Source of the DNA: Ancylobacter polymorphus
GTDB taxonomy: Bacteria; Pseudomonadota; Alphaproteobacteria; Rhizobiales; Xanthobacteraceae
Direction of reading: 5' to 3'
Assembly (NCBI RefSeq): GCF_022836935.1
Contig: NZ_CP083239.1
Coordinates: 1,998,001-2,062,000 of the forward strand
Length of the DNA: 64,000 nucleotides
Shown: positions 26,926-35,376 of the stretch, piece after piece
Layout: each line of letters opens with the position of its first letter
How positions within the stretch are numbered: the stretch's first letter is position 1
The notes under the pieces: generated by a model
Database searches by the model: none
The model's input: only the letters and a program-made list of their open reading frames with translations
Told to the model about the DNA's origin: nothing
Made by a program: the position numbers and the translations under genes

Positions 26926-27105
26926 CGCTGTTCGTCCCGGAGCCTTCCTGCCCACCCCATATAACATGAGCCTGCTTGCGCCCATCCGCGAGGCCCTATT
27001 CGCCCTCGTCATCCCCAGCGGGGGCGCCCGGTGGCGGGAAGCGGTAACGGGGAACATTCCGCCCACGCTGGACTTGTCTCCAGCGGACATTTGAGGGAGG
27101 AAACC

Positions 27106-27423
27106 ATGACCAAGAGCACCGACACGCTCCATACCGAACTGCACCGCCTGCGCATGCATCTGAACCTGCTGGAGAAGGATGCCACGCATCCGCTCGACTT
27201 CACGGTGGAGCATTCGCACACGGCCCCGGCTCTGGTGCTGCGCGAGGGGCAGGCGCTGCGCAGCGCCCATTCCGAACTGCGGCTGGACTATGAGATGCTG
27301 CGTCAGGTCCTGATGGACGCGCTGCGCACCGAGATTGCCGCCCGCGAGGAGAAATTGCTCGGCAGTAATGGCGGCAATCGCCCGATCGAGCATCTGCAGT
27401 TCGGCGACCAGACCGAGGCGTGA
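27106..27423 (+). CDS. Small conserved-looking protein of unknown function
   Basis: A 105-aa protein I do not recognise. It starts with an amphipathic helix ([22 protein letters not shown]), then [26 protein letters not shown] and another helical part with [27 protein letters not shown], with an acidic, hydrophilic composition and no signal peptide. A strong ribosome-binding site (GGGAGGAAACC) precedes the ATG. Upstream, a perfect 7-bp hairpin (27066-27085, CGCTGGA/TCCAGCG) sits in the leader. It lies between thyA (divergent) and ssrA. Coding is supported by the ribosome site and protein-like composition, but no family was assigned. Confidence 0.6.
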   Translation: MTKSTDTLHTELHRLRMHLNLLEKDATHPLDFTVEHSHTAPALVLREGQALRSAHSELRLDYEMLRQVLMDALRTEIAAREEKLLGSNGGNRPIEHLQFGDQTEA

Positions 27424-27466
27424 GGCGCCGGCCGGGGACGCGGGGCGGGGAGTTTCGCCTGCCCCC

Positions 27467-27495
27467 TTCCAACCGGCAGGACGAACGCCTATATT
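27467..27495 (+). promoter_or_regulatory. Probable ssrA promoter
   Basis: TTCCAA (27467-27472), a 17-nt spacer and TATATT (27490-27495). The -10 matches consensus at five of six positions, while the -35 is weak. It ends directly before the first hairpin of the tmRNA acceptor piece. Confidence 0.5.
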
Positions 27496-27497
27496 CG

Positions 27498-27835
27498 GAT
27501 TGCCGGCGCAAGCCGGCTATGGCGATAAACGGACACCGTAATAAACTCTTCGGACCCGGGGGCAGTACCCGGCGCCTCCACCGGAGCCCATCGGCAAGTG
27601 GGTTGCGGCGGGGGCGAAACAGGATCGACGAGAGCGTAAAGGGTCTTCTTTCGCCCGGCATGGTACCGCCGTCATCGGACCAAACATATAGTTGCCAACG
27701 ACAACTATGCTCCGGTTGCTCAGGCCGCGTGAGCGGTTTGATCTACGGAAAATAAGTCCAAACGGGTAGCACCGTGAGGCGGGGTTCGCAGGCACCTGGC
27801 AACAGAAGCCTGCACTTCCTTCTCACGTCCTACTG
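27498..27835 (+). ncRNA. ssrA: tmRNA, circularly permuted two-piece type (ssrA)
   Basis: Transfer-messenger RNA that rescues stalled ribosomes and tags the nascent chain. The acceptor piece comes first: a GNRA-capped hairpin GCCGGC-GCAA-GCCGGC (27502-27517), T-stem CCGGG/CCCGG around GGCAGTA (27556-27572), and acceptor strand CGCCTCC (27573-27579) followed by A and CC. After an intervening segment (27583-27609) the coding piece starts with GGGGGCG (27610-27616), which pairs with the acceptor strand in 7 bp (one G-U), then AAACAGGATCGACG. The tag frame runs from GCC at 27694 to TGA at 27730-27732 and encodes ANDNYAPVAQAA. Later hairpins (GCAGGC/GCCTGC, 27788-27813) belong to the pseudoknot region. 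Outer ends are approximate. sspB follows directly. Confidence 0.93.
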
Positions 27836-27868
27836 GCAGTCAGGACTGGAATCGGGTTCATTGCGAGC

Positions 27869-28630
27869 ATGAGCGTCGATCTGATCCGATATGACCTGCT
27901 GGTGCAGGATGCGTTGCGCGGCGTCGTTGGCCGCGTCCTTACCGATGTCGCCCGCGACGGCTTGCCCGGCGAGCACCATCTTTATCTCTCCTTCGACACG
28001 CGCGCGGCCGGGGTGCGGATTTCGCCGCGGCTGAAGGAGCGTTATCCCGAAGAGATGACGATCGTTCTTCAGCATCAGTTCTGGGACCTGATCGTCACCG
28101 ACCAGTTCTTCGAAGTCGGCCTGTCCTTCAATGGCATTCCCGAGCGCCTGCATGTGCCCTATGCGGCGCTGAAGGGCTTTTTCGACCCTTCGGTCAAGTT
28201 TGGGCTGCAGTTCGAAACGGCGGAGGAAGACGGCGTGGGCGAGACGCCGGCCGAGCCGACGGCCGTGGCGCCCACCCCGATCGGCGAGGGCCGTCCCACC
28301 TCCGTTCCCTCGACCCGCCCCCCCACACGCGCCGCCGAGCCGGTGAAGCTGGAAACGGCCGCCGCGCCCCCTGCTGCGCCGGCGCCCGCTGCGGCTGCCG
28401 AGGGCAAGGCTGCCGCGAAGCCGGCCACTGTCGCTCCGGCCGCCGTCCGGCCGGCCGAGGCGAAGCCCGCCGGGGGGAAGCCTTCCGACGTCAAAGCTGT
28501 GGACGGCAAACCGGCCGATGCACCGCCGTCCGACGACAAGGGCGCTCCGCCTGCCGATGGCGACGACCCCAAGGATGGCGGCTCGGGCGGCGCGCAGGTC
28601 GTGCGGCTCGATGCGTTCCGCAAGAAGTGA
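27869..28630 (+). CDS. sspB: SspB, ClpXP adaptor for ssrA-tagged proteins
   Basis: A 253-aa alphaproteobacterial-type SspB. Residues about 1-120 form the tag-binding domain (IRYDLLVQDALRGVV, LPGEHHLYLSFDTRAAGVRI, PEEMTIVLQHQFWDL, FNGIPERLHVPYAALKGFFDPS). A long Pro/Ala/Lys linker (residues about 130-240) follows, and the protein ends in VVRLDAFRKK, placed where SspB carries its ClpX-docking motif. SspB tethers ssrA-tagged proteins to ClpX and speeds their degradation. The gene starts about 35 nt after the tmRNA gene, so the tag and its reader are neighbours. The linker is longer than in E. coli SspB, which is normal for this class. Confidence 0.92.
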   Translation: MSVDLIRYDLLVQDALRGVVGRVLTDVARDGLPGEHHLYLSFDTRAAGVRISPRLKERYPEEMTIVLQHQFWDLIVTDQFFEVGLSFNGIPERLHVPYAALKGFFDPSVKFGLQFETAEEDGVGETPAEPTAVAPTPIGEGRPTSVPSTRPPTRAAEPVKLETAAAPPAAPAPAAAAEGKAAAKPATVAPAAVRPAEAKPAGGKPSDVKAVDGKPADAPPSDDKGAPPADGDDPKDGGSGGAQVVRLDAFRKK

Positions 28631-28690
28631 TGAGGCCGCCGGCACGTCGGCGGCGCTAAGTTCTCTCCTTTCCCGACATCGGACCTGACC

Positions 28691-29989
28691 GTGACCGCTC
28701 AGCATGAGGTGATCGTCATCGGCGCCGGCGCGGCCGGCTTGGCTGCTGGCGCGCGGCTGGCGCAGGCGGGGGCGGATGTGGTGGTGCTGGAGGCGGCTGC
28801 GCGCACGGGCGGGCGGGCCTTCACCGACACCGCGACCTTCGGCGTGGCCTGGGATCGCGGCTGCCACTGGCTGCATTCCGCTTCGGTCAATCCGTTGCGG
28901 GCGGCGGCGGACGAACTCGGCCTCGCCTACTTCGTGCGCGGTAACCGCAAGGCGCGCGCCACTCATCTCGGCGACCATTGGGCCGATGAGGTGGAGTGTG
29001 AGACCATCTGGGACGCCATCCAGGCCAGTTACGCCGCCATCCACAGGGCGGGCGAGGAGGGGCGCGATGTCGCCGCCAGCGCGGTTCTCGGCGAGCTGAC
29101 GCTGCCGCCGGAGGGGGCGCGGCTCGCCCGGCACTGGCTGACCCTGCTTTCGGCCGCCGAGCCGGAGCGGCTGTCGACCCTCGACTACGCCGCCTATGCC
29201 GATACGGGCGAAAACTATCCGGTCGAGAAGGGCTATGGCGCGTTGGTGCAGGCGCTCGCCGCCCGGGAGGCGCCGGACCTGCCCATCGTCACCGGCTGCG
29301 CGGTTTCGACCGTCGATTGGTCGGGGCAGGGGGTGCGGCTTACCACCTCGCGCGGCACGCTCACAGCCCGCCTCGTCATCGTCGCGGTGCCGACCTCGGT
29401 GATCGCGCGCGGCGGGCTCGCCTTCGCGCCGCTGCTGCCGCCCGATCTTGCCGAGGCCTTCGAGGCGCTGCCGCTGGGCGCGGCGGAAAAGGTCGCCTTC
29501 CTGTTCGACCGCGATGTCTTCGGCGCCGAGCCCACCAGCTATATCGACACGCTGGATCGGCGCGACCCGGCGCGCAAGCCGGTGAATTTCACGCTCAGCC
29601 CGTTCGGCCACCCCATGGCCATCGCCCAGCTCGGCGGGGCGAATGCAGCGGCGCTGGTGACGGCCGGGCCGGCGGCGATGCGCGACTTCGCCCTCGCGGC
29701 ATTGAAGGACGCGTTCGGCACGGACATCGAAAAACATGTCGCCGGCGTCGCCACGACGGGCTGGGTGGCCGATCCCCTGATCGGCGGCGGCTATAGCTGC
29801 GCCCTGCCGGGCTTCGCCCATGTCCGCGCGCGGCTGACGCAGACGCTGACGCACCCGCTCGGGGACCGTCTTCTGTTCGCCGGCGAGGCCTCCTCGCCCC
29901 ACGCCTATTCCACCGCGCATGGCGCGCACCAGACCGGCCTCGTGGCGGCGGACACCGCCCTGGCGCGGCTGCGCGGGAGGGCTGCATGA
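28691..29989 (+). CDS. FAD-dependent amine oxidase family protein
   Basis: A 432-aa flavoprotein. The N-terminal dinucleotide motif VIVIGAGAAGLAAGARLAQAG is followed by the acidic strand VVLEAAARTGGRAF, the GxG-R-G motif of flavin monoamine oxidases. The C-terminal FAD motif is LLFAGEASSPHAYSTAHGAHQTG (in parts). The GTG start at 28691 is supported by the exact position of the FAD motif. The substrate is unknown (amine or other). The stop overlaps the folA start in ATGA, so the two are co-translated, though no metabolic link is obvious. Confidence 0.85.
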   Translation: MTAQHEVIVIGAGAAGLAAGARLAQAGADVVVLEAAARTGGRAFTDTATFGVAWDRGCHWLHSASVNPLRAAADELGLAYFVRGNRKARATHLGDHWADEVECETIWDAIQASYAAIHRAGEEGRDVAASAVLGELTLPPEGARLARHWLTLLSAAEPERLSTLDYAAYADTGENYPVEKGYGALVQALAAREAPDLPIVTGCAVSTVDWSGQGVRLTTSRGTLTARLVIVAVPTSVIARGGLAFAPLLPPDLAEAFEALPLGAAEKVAFLFDRDVFGAEPTSYIDTLDRRDPARKPVNFTLSPFGHPMAIAQLGGANAAALVTAGPAAMRDFALAALKDAFGTDIEKHVAGVATTGWVADPLIGGGYSCALPGFAHVRARLTQTLTHPLGDRLLFAGEASSPHAYSTAHGAHQTGLVAADTALARLRGRAA

Positions 29990-30495
29990 CCGTTCTCACC
30001 CTGGTTGCCGCCGTGGCAGAGAATGGCGTGATCGGGCGCGGCGAGGCGCTGCCCTGGCACATATCGGGCGATCTCAAGCGCTTTCGGGCGATCACCTGGG
30101 GCAAGCCGATCCTGATGGGGCGGCGGACCTTCGAATCCATCGGCAAGCCACTGCCGGGGCGCACCAGCCTCGTCATCACCCGCGACACCGGCTTCCGGCC
30201 GCCGGAGGGCGTGCTGGTCGTCTCCTCGCTCGGTGCCGCGCTGGAGCGCGGGGCGCAGGAAGCGTTGCGGCTCGGCGTCGATGAGATGGCGGTGGTCGGC
30301 GGCGCGCAGATCTACGCACAGGCCTTTCCCCATGCCGCGCGGCTGCGCCTCACCGAGGTGCATGGCAAGCCCGAGGGCGACGTGCATTTCCCCGCCTTCG
30401 CGCGCGAGCAGTGGCGCGAGACCGGCCGCGAAGGGCCGATCCAGGGGGAGAAGGACGAGTTCGCCTTCAGCTTCGTGGATTACGAGCGGGCCTGA
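29986..30495 (+). CDS. folA: Dihydrofolate reductase FolA
   Basis: A 169-aa DHFR reducing dihydrofolate with NADPH, needed after ThyA. LVAAVAENGVIGRGEALPWHISGDLKRFR gives the Met20-loop and active-site region (quoted motifs: GVIGRGEALPWH; catalytic acid Asp in SGDLKRF). GRRTFESIGKPLPGR is the NADPH-binding strand, and DEMAVVGGAQIYAQ the second Gly-Gly site. The ATG overlaps the amine oxidase stop. The length is normal. Confidence 0.95.
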   Translation: MTVLTLVAAVAENGVIGRGEALPWHISGDLKRFRAITWGKPILMGRRTFESIGKPLPGRTSLVITRDTGFRPPEGVLVVSSLGAALERGAQEALRLGVDEMAVVGGAQIYAQAFPHAARLRLTEVHGKPEGDVHFPAFAREQWRETGREGPIQGEKDEFAFSFVDYERA

Positions 30496-30510
30496 GCCGG
30501 CCGTCCGGCG

Positions 30511-31137
30511 TCAGATCGGCCGGCCCTCGACCTTGATCGCCAGTTCCTTCTCCATATCCACCATCGCGTCGAGATGGGGGTAGATGGCGAGTGCCCGGCG
30601 GGCGGCTTCCAGCGCACGCTTGTCGTCGCCGATTTCCTTGCAGATGATGGCGATGCCCGCCCAGGCGCCGTAATGGCGGGGCTCGCGCGCGACGACCTGG
30701 CGCAGATCGACCAGCGCGTCGGAATAGTCCTCCCGCAGGAAGAAGATGGTGGCGCGCTTGTTCCAGGCTTCGAGATAATCCGGCTCGATGCGCAGCAGGC
30801 CGTCGAGCAATTCCACCGCGAGGTCGAACTGCTTCGCCTGTGTCGCCTGCGAGGCGCGGGCCATCAGCAGGTCGGCGGTGTCGCTGCCGGAAGGGGTGAG
30901 CGCCACATCGATGCGGGCGGCGATTTCCTTGGCCGATTCGTCGTCCGGCGCCGCCTTCAGCGCGGCGAACAGCGCGTCGAGCCGCTTGGCGCGGTCGGGC
31001 TCCACCGGCTTGACCGCCGGCGCGGCAGCCTCGGGCCGCTCCGCCTGGGGCAGGGGGGCCGTCTCGGCCAACGCGCTGGGCGTGAAGGCACCGAGTGGGG
31101 CGGCGGCAAGGATCAGGGCAGCAAAAAGGGCGCGCAT
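30511..31137 (-). CDS. Exported TPR-repeat protein
   Basis: A 208-aa protein with a signal peptide (ALFAALILAAAPLGAFTPSALA), a Pro/Ala/Glu-rich linker and three TPR-like helical pairs: DTADLLMARASQATQAKQFDLAVELLDGLLRI, PDYLEAWNKRATIFFLREDYSDALVDL and PRHYGAWAGIAIICKEIGDDKRALEAA, each given as separate motifs. TPRs mediate protein-protein contacts; here the protein should be periplasmic. No partner is identifiable. It converges with folA, 15 nt away. Confidence 0.75.
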   Translation of the reverse strand: MRALFAALILAAAPLGAFTPSALAETAPLPQAERPEAAAPAVKPVEPDRAKRLDALFAALKAAPDDESAKEIAARIDVALTPSGSDTADLLMARASQATQAKQFDLAVELLDGLLRIEPDYLEAWNKRATIFFLREDYSDALVDLRQVVAREPRHYGAWAGIAIICKEIGDDKRALEAARRALAIYPHLDAMVDMEKELAIKVEGRPI

Positions 31138-31234
31138 GTCTCCATGTTAGGAGTCACGGCGCCCTTGAGCAATATTGTCCGCTACAGGCCGCGAAATCGT
31201 GAACGCGGCCGGCCGAAGGCCCTGCGGCCCTCGC

Positions 31235-31360
31235 TCAGCCCTGGCGGGCCTTGAAGCGCTTCTGGGTCTTGTTGATGATGTAGACGCGGCCCTTGCGGCG
31301 CACCAGACGGTTGTCGCGGTGACGGCCGAGCAGCGACTTGAGCGAGTTACGGATCTTCAT
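31235..31360 (-). CDS. rpmJ: 50S ribosomal protein L36
   Basis: A 41-aa ribosomal protein read from the minus strand: starts [18 protein letters not shown], then [18 protein letters not shown] and ends KARQG. This is the alphaproteobacterial form without the zinc-ribbon cysteines of canonical L36. It is very basic and complete, with an AAGG upstream of the ATG. Like most rpmJ genes of this group it stands alone, outside the large ribosomal-protein operon. Confidence 0.95.
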   Translation of the reverse strand: MKIRNSLKSLLGRHRDNRLVRRKGRVYIINKTQKRFKARQG

Positions 31361-31507
31361 GACACTAACCTTCGGATCGACAGCGCCTGCGCATGAGACG
31401 GCGCCCTATGGCCGCGCCCCGATCCGCCAGCAGAAATTGAGGCCCGGCTGATAGCGGAGCGGAGGGGGCCTTGTCAATCCAACAGGCCCCTTACGCCCCA
31501 GCCTTCC

Positions 31508-31906
31508 TCAGTTTCGGCCGAGACGGCCGAGATGGGTGTGGCCGAAACCGGCGCTGTATTTGAGCCCATAGCCGAGCAGCCGGTCGAGCCCGATATGGGC
31601 GGTCCAGATCAGGGCGAGGGCGCCGGCGAGCGGGGCACTGAACCCATAGGCGAGGGCGCCGAGCAGTGCCGGGCCGACATAGGTGTGGCCGGCATTGTAG
31701 ACGAAGGCCCCCGCGCGTGGCCCGGCGAGATAGCCCAGCATCGACAGGTCCGGCGCCAGAATCAGCGCCGCGAACAGCCACCAGCTGGCGTCGAGCGCGG
31801 CATAGGCCGCCAGAGCGGCGGCGAAGACGGCGAGGCCCTCGGCGCGCAACAGCGCGGCAGGGGCGCCCGTCACCGCGCCTGAAGATGCCTCACGTTCCGT
31901 CGTCAT
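31508..31906 (-). CDS. DUF4260 membrane protein
   Basis: A 132-aa integral membrane protein with about four hydrophobic helices. LRAEGLAVFAAALAAY, SWWLFAALILAPDLSMLGYL, GAFVYNAGHTYVGPALLG and IWTAHIGLDRLLGYGLKYS (quoted separately) match the DUF4260 family, with conserved His and Asp residues near the membrane face. Its function is unknown. It lies just downstream of rnhA (19 nt) on the same strand and is probably the last gene of ispH-thrB-rnhA. Confidence 0.8.
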   Translation of the reverse strand: MTTEREASSGAVTGAPAALLRAEGLAVFAAALAAYAALDASWWLFAALILAPDLSMLGYLAGPRAGAFVYNAGHTYVGPALLGALAYGFSAPLAGALALIWTAHIGLDRLLGYGLKYSAGFGHTHLGRLGRN

Positions 31907-31924
31907 GGCGTTAGGCCGTCCGGT

Positions 31925-32389
31925 TCAGTAGCCGCCCCGCGCGGCCTTGTAGGGTGCCATGCCGGCGCGGGCGAGTTCGTCGGCGCGCTCGTTCATCTCG
32001 TCGCCGGCATGGCCCTTGACCCAGTGCCAGCGAATCTCGTGCCGGGCGATGGCGGCTTCAAGGCGTTCCCACAGGTCGACATTCTTCACCGGCTTCTTGT
32101 CGGCGGTGCGCCAGCCATTGCGCTTCCAGCCGGCGATCCACTTGGTGATGCCGTTGCGCATATATTCGCTGTCGGTGTGCAGATCGACCGTGCAGGGACG
32201 CTTCAGCGCCTCCAGCGCCGAGATCGCCGCCATCAGCTCCATGCGGTTATTGGTGGTGGGGGATTCGCCCCCGGAAAGTTCCTTCTCCGAACCGGCATAG
32301 CGCAGGATGGCGCCCCAGCCGCCGGGGCCGGGATTGCCGGAGCAGGCGCCGTCGGTCCAGATGGCGACGATGCCCTTGGGGGCTTCCAT
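31925..32389 (-). CDS. rnhA: Ribonuclease HI
   Basis: A 154-aa endonuclease that cuts RNA in RNA-DNA hybrids (E. coli 155 aa). Active-site residues are in [20 protein letters not shown] (first Asp), [13 protein letters not shown] (Glu), [10 protein letters not shown] (Asp) and [13 protein letters not shown] (last Asp). [13 protein letters not shown] is the basic handle. The start at 32389 was chosen because AAGGAGG lies 5 nt upstream and the length is then standard. A GTG at 32461, overlapping the thrB stop, would add 24 low-complexity residues (Ala/Lys/Glu/Pro) and remains possible. Confidence 0.92.
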   Translation of the reverse strand: MEAPKGIVAIWTDGACSGNPGPGGWGAILRYAGSEKELSGGESPTTNNRMELMAAISALEALKRPCTVDLHTDSEYMRNGITKWIAGWKRNGWRTADKKPVKNVDLWERLEAAIARHEIRWHWVKGHAGDEMNERADELARAGMAPYKAARGGY

Positions 32390-32457
32390 GGGAGCCTCCT
32401 TGGGAGCTTCCTTGGCCGTGTCGTCGGCGAAGATGCGGGCGGTGCCGGGAGCGGTCT

Positions 32458-33438
32458 TCACGCGGCGTCGCCTTCCAGCACGCCATAGTCGCGCGGGCTG
32501 GTCACCGAGCGGTGAAAGCGCAGCTTGCGCAGATATTCCAGCGGGTCGTGCGGGCGCACCAGCGCGCCGGGCGGCACGTTCAGCCAGTCGACCAGGCGGG
32601 TAAGCAGGAAGCGCAGCGCGGCGCCGCGCGCCAGCAGCGGCAAGGCGGCGATCTCGTCAGACCCGAGCGGCCGCTCGGCCTGATAGGCGGCGAGCAGGGC
32701 GCGACCCTTGGTCTGGTTGAAGGCGCCGTCCGGCTCGAAGCACCAGGCGTTGAGGCAGATGGCGACGTCATAGGCGAGAAGGTCGTTGCAGCCGAAATAG
32801 AAGTCGATCAGCCCCGACAGCCGCCCGTCGGTGAAGAACACATTGTCCGGGAACAGATCGGCATGGATGACGCCGCCGGGCAGGCCGGTCGGCCAGCGCG
32901 CTTCCAGCACGGCGAGTTCATCGGCGATGAGGGCGGAGAGCCCCGGCGCCACGGTGTCCGCCCGCTCGCCCGCCTGCTCGTAGAGCGGACGCCAGCCGGC
33001 GACCGAGAGCGCATTGGCGCGGTGGAAGGCGGTGAAGTCGGCGCCGGCCTTGTGCAGCCCGGCCAAGGCGGCGCCGAGCGCGGCGCAATGGGCGACGCCG
33101 GGACGGCGCACCGAGGTGCCGACGAGGAATGTGGCGATCAGCGCCGGCCGTCCCGCCAGCCGGCCGAGCGCCACGCCCTCGCGGTTGCGCACCGGCTGCG
33201 GGCAGTCGATGCCGCGCGTCGCCAGATGCTCCATCAGCCCGACGAAGAAGGGCAGGTCCGCCGGGTTCACCCGCTTCTCATAAAGCGTGAGGATGAAGCT
33301 GCCCGCTTCGGTCTGCAGCAGATAGTTGGAATTCTCCACCCCTTCGGCGATGCCCTTGAAGGCCCGCAGGCGGCCGATGTCATAGGTGGCGAGGAAGGCT
33401 TCGAGCTCTTCCGGGGAAACGTCGGTGTAAACGGCCAT
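32458..33438 (-). CDS. thrB: Homoserine kinase ThrB (type II, choline-kinase fold)
   Basis: A 326-aa enzyme phosphorylating homoserine in threonine synthesis, of the APH/choline-kinase-like type used by many alphaproteobacteria rather than the GHMP type. [28 protein letters not shown] is the nucleotide-binding region (in parts), [14 protein letters not shown] the catalytic loop (His, Asp, Asn), and [18 protein letters not shown] the metal-binding segment. The length is normal. It sits 14 nt after ispH and immediately upstream of rnhA, a gene order common in Rhizobiales. Confidence 0.93.
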   Translation of the reverse strand: MAVYTDVSPEELEAFLATYDIGRLRAFKGIAEGVENSNYLLQTEAGSFILTLYEKRVNPADLPFFVGLMEHLATRGIDCPQPVRNREGVALGRLAGRPALIATFLVGTSVRRPGVAHCAALGAALAGLHKAGADFTAFHRANALSVAGWRPLYEQAGERADTVAPGLSALIADELAVLEARWPTGLPGGVIHADLFPDNVFFTDGRLSGLIDFYFGCNDLLAYDVAICLNAWCFEPDGAFNQTKGRALLAAYQAERPLGSDEIAALPLLARGAALRFLLTRLVDWLNVPPGALVRPHDPLEYLRKLRFHRSVTSPRDYGVLEGDAA

Positions 33439-33452
33439 GGGACGGGTCGAGC

Positions 33453-34421
33453 CTATTCGGCAGCATCGGAGCGGAGCTGCCGGGGCAGCGGGAAGAATAC
33501 GTCCTCATGGGCGTTGTGCACCGTCTCCACCGCCAGCGTGTAGCGTTCGGCGAAGGCGTCGAGGATTTCCTCGACCAGCACTTCCGGGGCGGAGGCGCCG
33601 GCGCTGACGCCGAGCGAGGTGATGGCGCCGAAGCGCTCCCAGTCGATCTCGCTCGCCCGCTGCACCAGTGCCGCGTGGCGGCAGCCGGCGCGCTCGGCGG
33701 CCTCTCTCAGGCGCTGGGAGTTGGACGAGTTGGGGGCGCCGACGACGATCATCGCGTCCACCTCGGGCGCGACGCGCTTGACCGCTTCCTGCCGGTTGGT
33801 GGTGGCGTAGCAGATGTCTTCCTTGTGCGGCGCCACCATGGCGGGGAAGCGCTCGCGCAATATGGCGACGATCTCGGCGGTGTCGTCGATGGAGAGCGTG
33901 GTCTGGGTGGTGAAGGCGAGATTGCCGGGGTCGCGGGGCTGAAACAGCCGCGCCTGCTCGGCGGTCTCCACCAGCGACACCGCGCCCTCGGGCAGCTGGC
34001 CCATGGTGCCGATCACCTCGGGGTGGCCGGCATGGCCGATGAGCACGACCTCGCGGCCGCGCTTGTAATGGACGGTGGCCTCGCGGTGCACCTTGGTCAC
34101 CAGCGGGCAAGTCGCGTCGATGGCGAAGAAGTTGCGCCGGGCGGCATCCTCGGGCACCGAGCGGGCGACGCCATGGGCGGAGAAAATGACCGGGGCGGCG
34201 GTGCCGGCGGGCACTTCGTCGAGCTCCTCGACAAAGACCGCGCCCTTCGCCTTGAGCCCTTCCACCACATATTTGTTGTGCACGATCTCGTGGCGCACAT
34301 AGACCGGCGGGCCGTACATCTCCAGCGCCCGCTCCACCGCGTCGATGGCGCGCACCACCCCGGCGCAGAAACCGCGCGGGGCACAGAGTAGGACGCGGAG
34401 AACAGGTTTTTCGGCGGTCAT
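33453..34421 (-). CDS. ispH: 4-hydroxy-3-methylbut-2-enyl diphosphate reductase IspH
   Basis: A 322-aa [4Fe-4S] enzyme, last step of the MEP isoprenoid pathway, making IPP and DMAPP. The three cluster cysteines are in [25 protein letters not shown] and [24 protein letters not shown] contains the catalytic Glu region, and [13 protein letters not shown] binds the diphosphate. The start at 34421 follows family practice; the upstream in-frame extension overlaps yceI and is not protein-like. It is first in the ispH-thrB-rnhA run. Its DMAPP product also feeds MiaA. Confidence 0.95.
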   Translation of the reverse strand: MTAEKPVLRVLLCAPRGFCAGVVRAIDAVERALEMYGPPVYVRHEIVHNKYVVEGLKAKGAVFVEELDEVPAGTAAPVIFSAHGVARSVPEDAARRNFFAIDATCPLVTKVHREATVHYKRGREVVLIGHAGHPEVIGTMGQLPEGAVSLVETAEQARLFQPRDPGNLAFTTQTTLSIDDTAEIVAILRERFPAMVAPHKEDICYATTNRQEAVKRVAPEVDAMIVVGAPNSSNSQRLREAAERAGCRHAALVQRASEIDWERFGAITSLGVSAGASAPEVLVEEILDAFAERYTLAVETVHNAHEDVFFPLPRQLRSDAAE

Positions 34422-34488
34422 CGCAGGGTCCAGCGGGGCCTCGCCACCGTCATGGGTGCCGAGGCCCGCGCTGTCAAGCGCGGCCCGG

Positions 34489-35115
34489 TCAGGGCTGCTT
34501 GATGAAGGCGGCGACGATATCGAGCGCCACCTCGTCGGAGATGGCCGGCACGCCATAGCCGAGGCCGAAATCGCTGCGCTTGATCTCGGTGGTGCCGGTG
34601 AAACCGATATTCTCCACCTTGGTCATCGGGTTGATGCCGGCACCGAAGAAGCTGACATCCATGGTGACCGGCTTGGTCACGCCGTGCAGCGTCAGCTCGC
34701 CCTCGATGGTGGCGTCGCTGCCCTCGACCGTGATCTTCGAGGATTTGAAGGTCGCGGTGGGGAATTTCGCCGTGTCGAAGAGGTCCGGGCTGGCGAGATG
34801 GGTGGCGAACTCTTCCGAGGTGACGCGCAGCCCCGCCATCGGGATGGTGACTTCCAGCTTCGCCTCGTCCGGCTTGCTGGGATCGAGCACCAGCGTGCCG
34901 GCGGAAGCGCCGAACATGCCGGCGAGCGGCGTGATGCCCATGTGGTCGACCGTCCAGACGATCTGGGTGTGGTCGGGATCGACGGTGTAAGTGCCGCCGC
35001 TGATGCGGGACACGTCGTCCGTGCCCGGCATTTCGCGCGCGGCTTCCTGCGCGAAGGCGCCGGTGACGGCGGTGAGGAGGAGGGTGGCGGCGGTGAGAAG
35101 TCGAACAGGCTTCAT
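34489..35115 (-). CDS. YceI family periplasmic lipid-binding protein
   Basis: A 208-aa exported protein with a signal peptide ([19 protein letters not shown]) and a lipocalin-like YceI domain: [60 protein letters not shown] and [20 protein letters not shown] (motifs quoted separately). Structures of YceI relatives bind polyprenoid lipids in a beta-barrel. It lies 67 nt upstream of ispH on the same strand, a suggestive but unproven link between an isoprenoid enzyme and a possible isoprenoid-binding protein. Confidence 0.88.
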   Translation of the reverse strand: MKPVRLLTAATLLLTAVTGAFAQEAAREMPGTDDVSRISGGTYTVDPDHTQIVWTVDHMGITPLAGMFGASAGTLVLDPSKPDEAKLEVTIPMAGLRVTSEEFATHLASPDLFDTAKFPTATFKSSKITVEGSDATIEGELTLHGVTKPVTMDVSFFGAGINPMTKVENIGFTGTTEIKRSDFGLGYGVPAISDEVALDIVAAFIKQP

Positions 35116-35196
35116 CGCGTCATCCTTATTTGTGGGGGGCGCGGACGCTAGCAGCGGGGGAATGCAACCGCCACCCCATGCGCTGCGTCTTTGGAT

Positions 35197-35225
35197 TTGC
35201 AGGACGGCGCGCGCGGGCTTATATT
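35197..35225 (+). promoter_or_regulatory. Candidate trcR promoter
   Basis: TTGCAG (35197-35202), a 17-nt spacer and TATATT (35220-35225) lie about 150 bp upstream of trcR. The -10 is AT-rich within very GC-rich surroundings and matches consensus at five positions; the -35 is only partial. The long leader of about 145 nt has no obvious structure. Confidence 0.4.
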
Positions 35226-35376
35226 CACGCCATCCCGGTCATCGCGAGACGGTCCGAGGCTCCGCCCCTCCGGGTGGTGGGCGCGGGGAGACTTTTGCGC
35301 GGCCGAAGACCCGAAATCTGCACGCCGGCTCGGTTTCACCGCCCGCCCGGCGCCTCACTGGATGGAGCTGCGTCCC

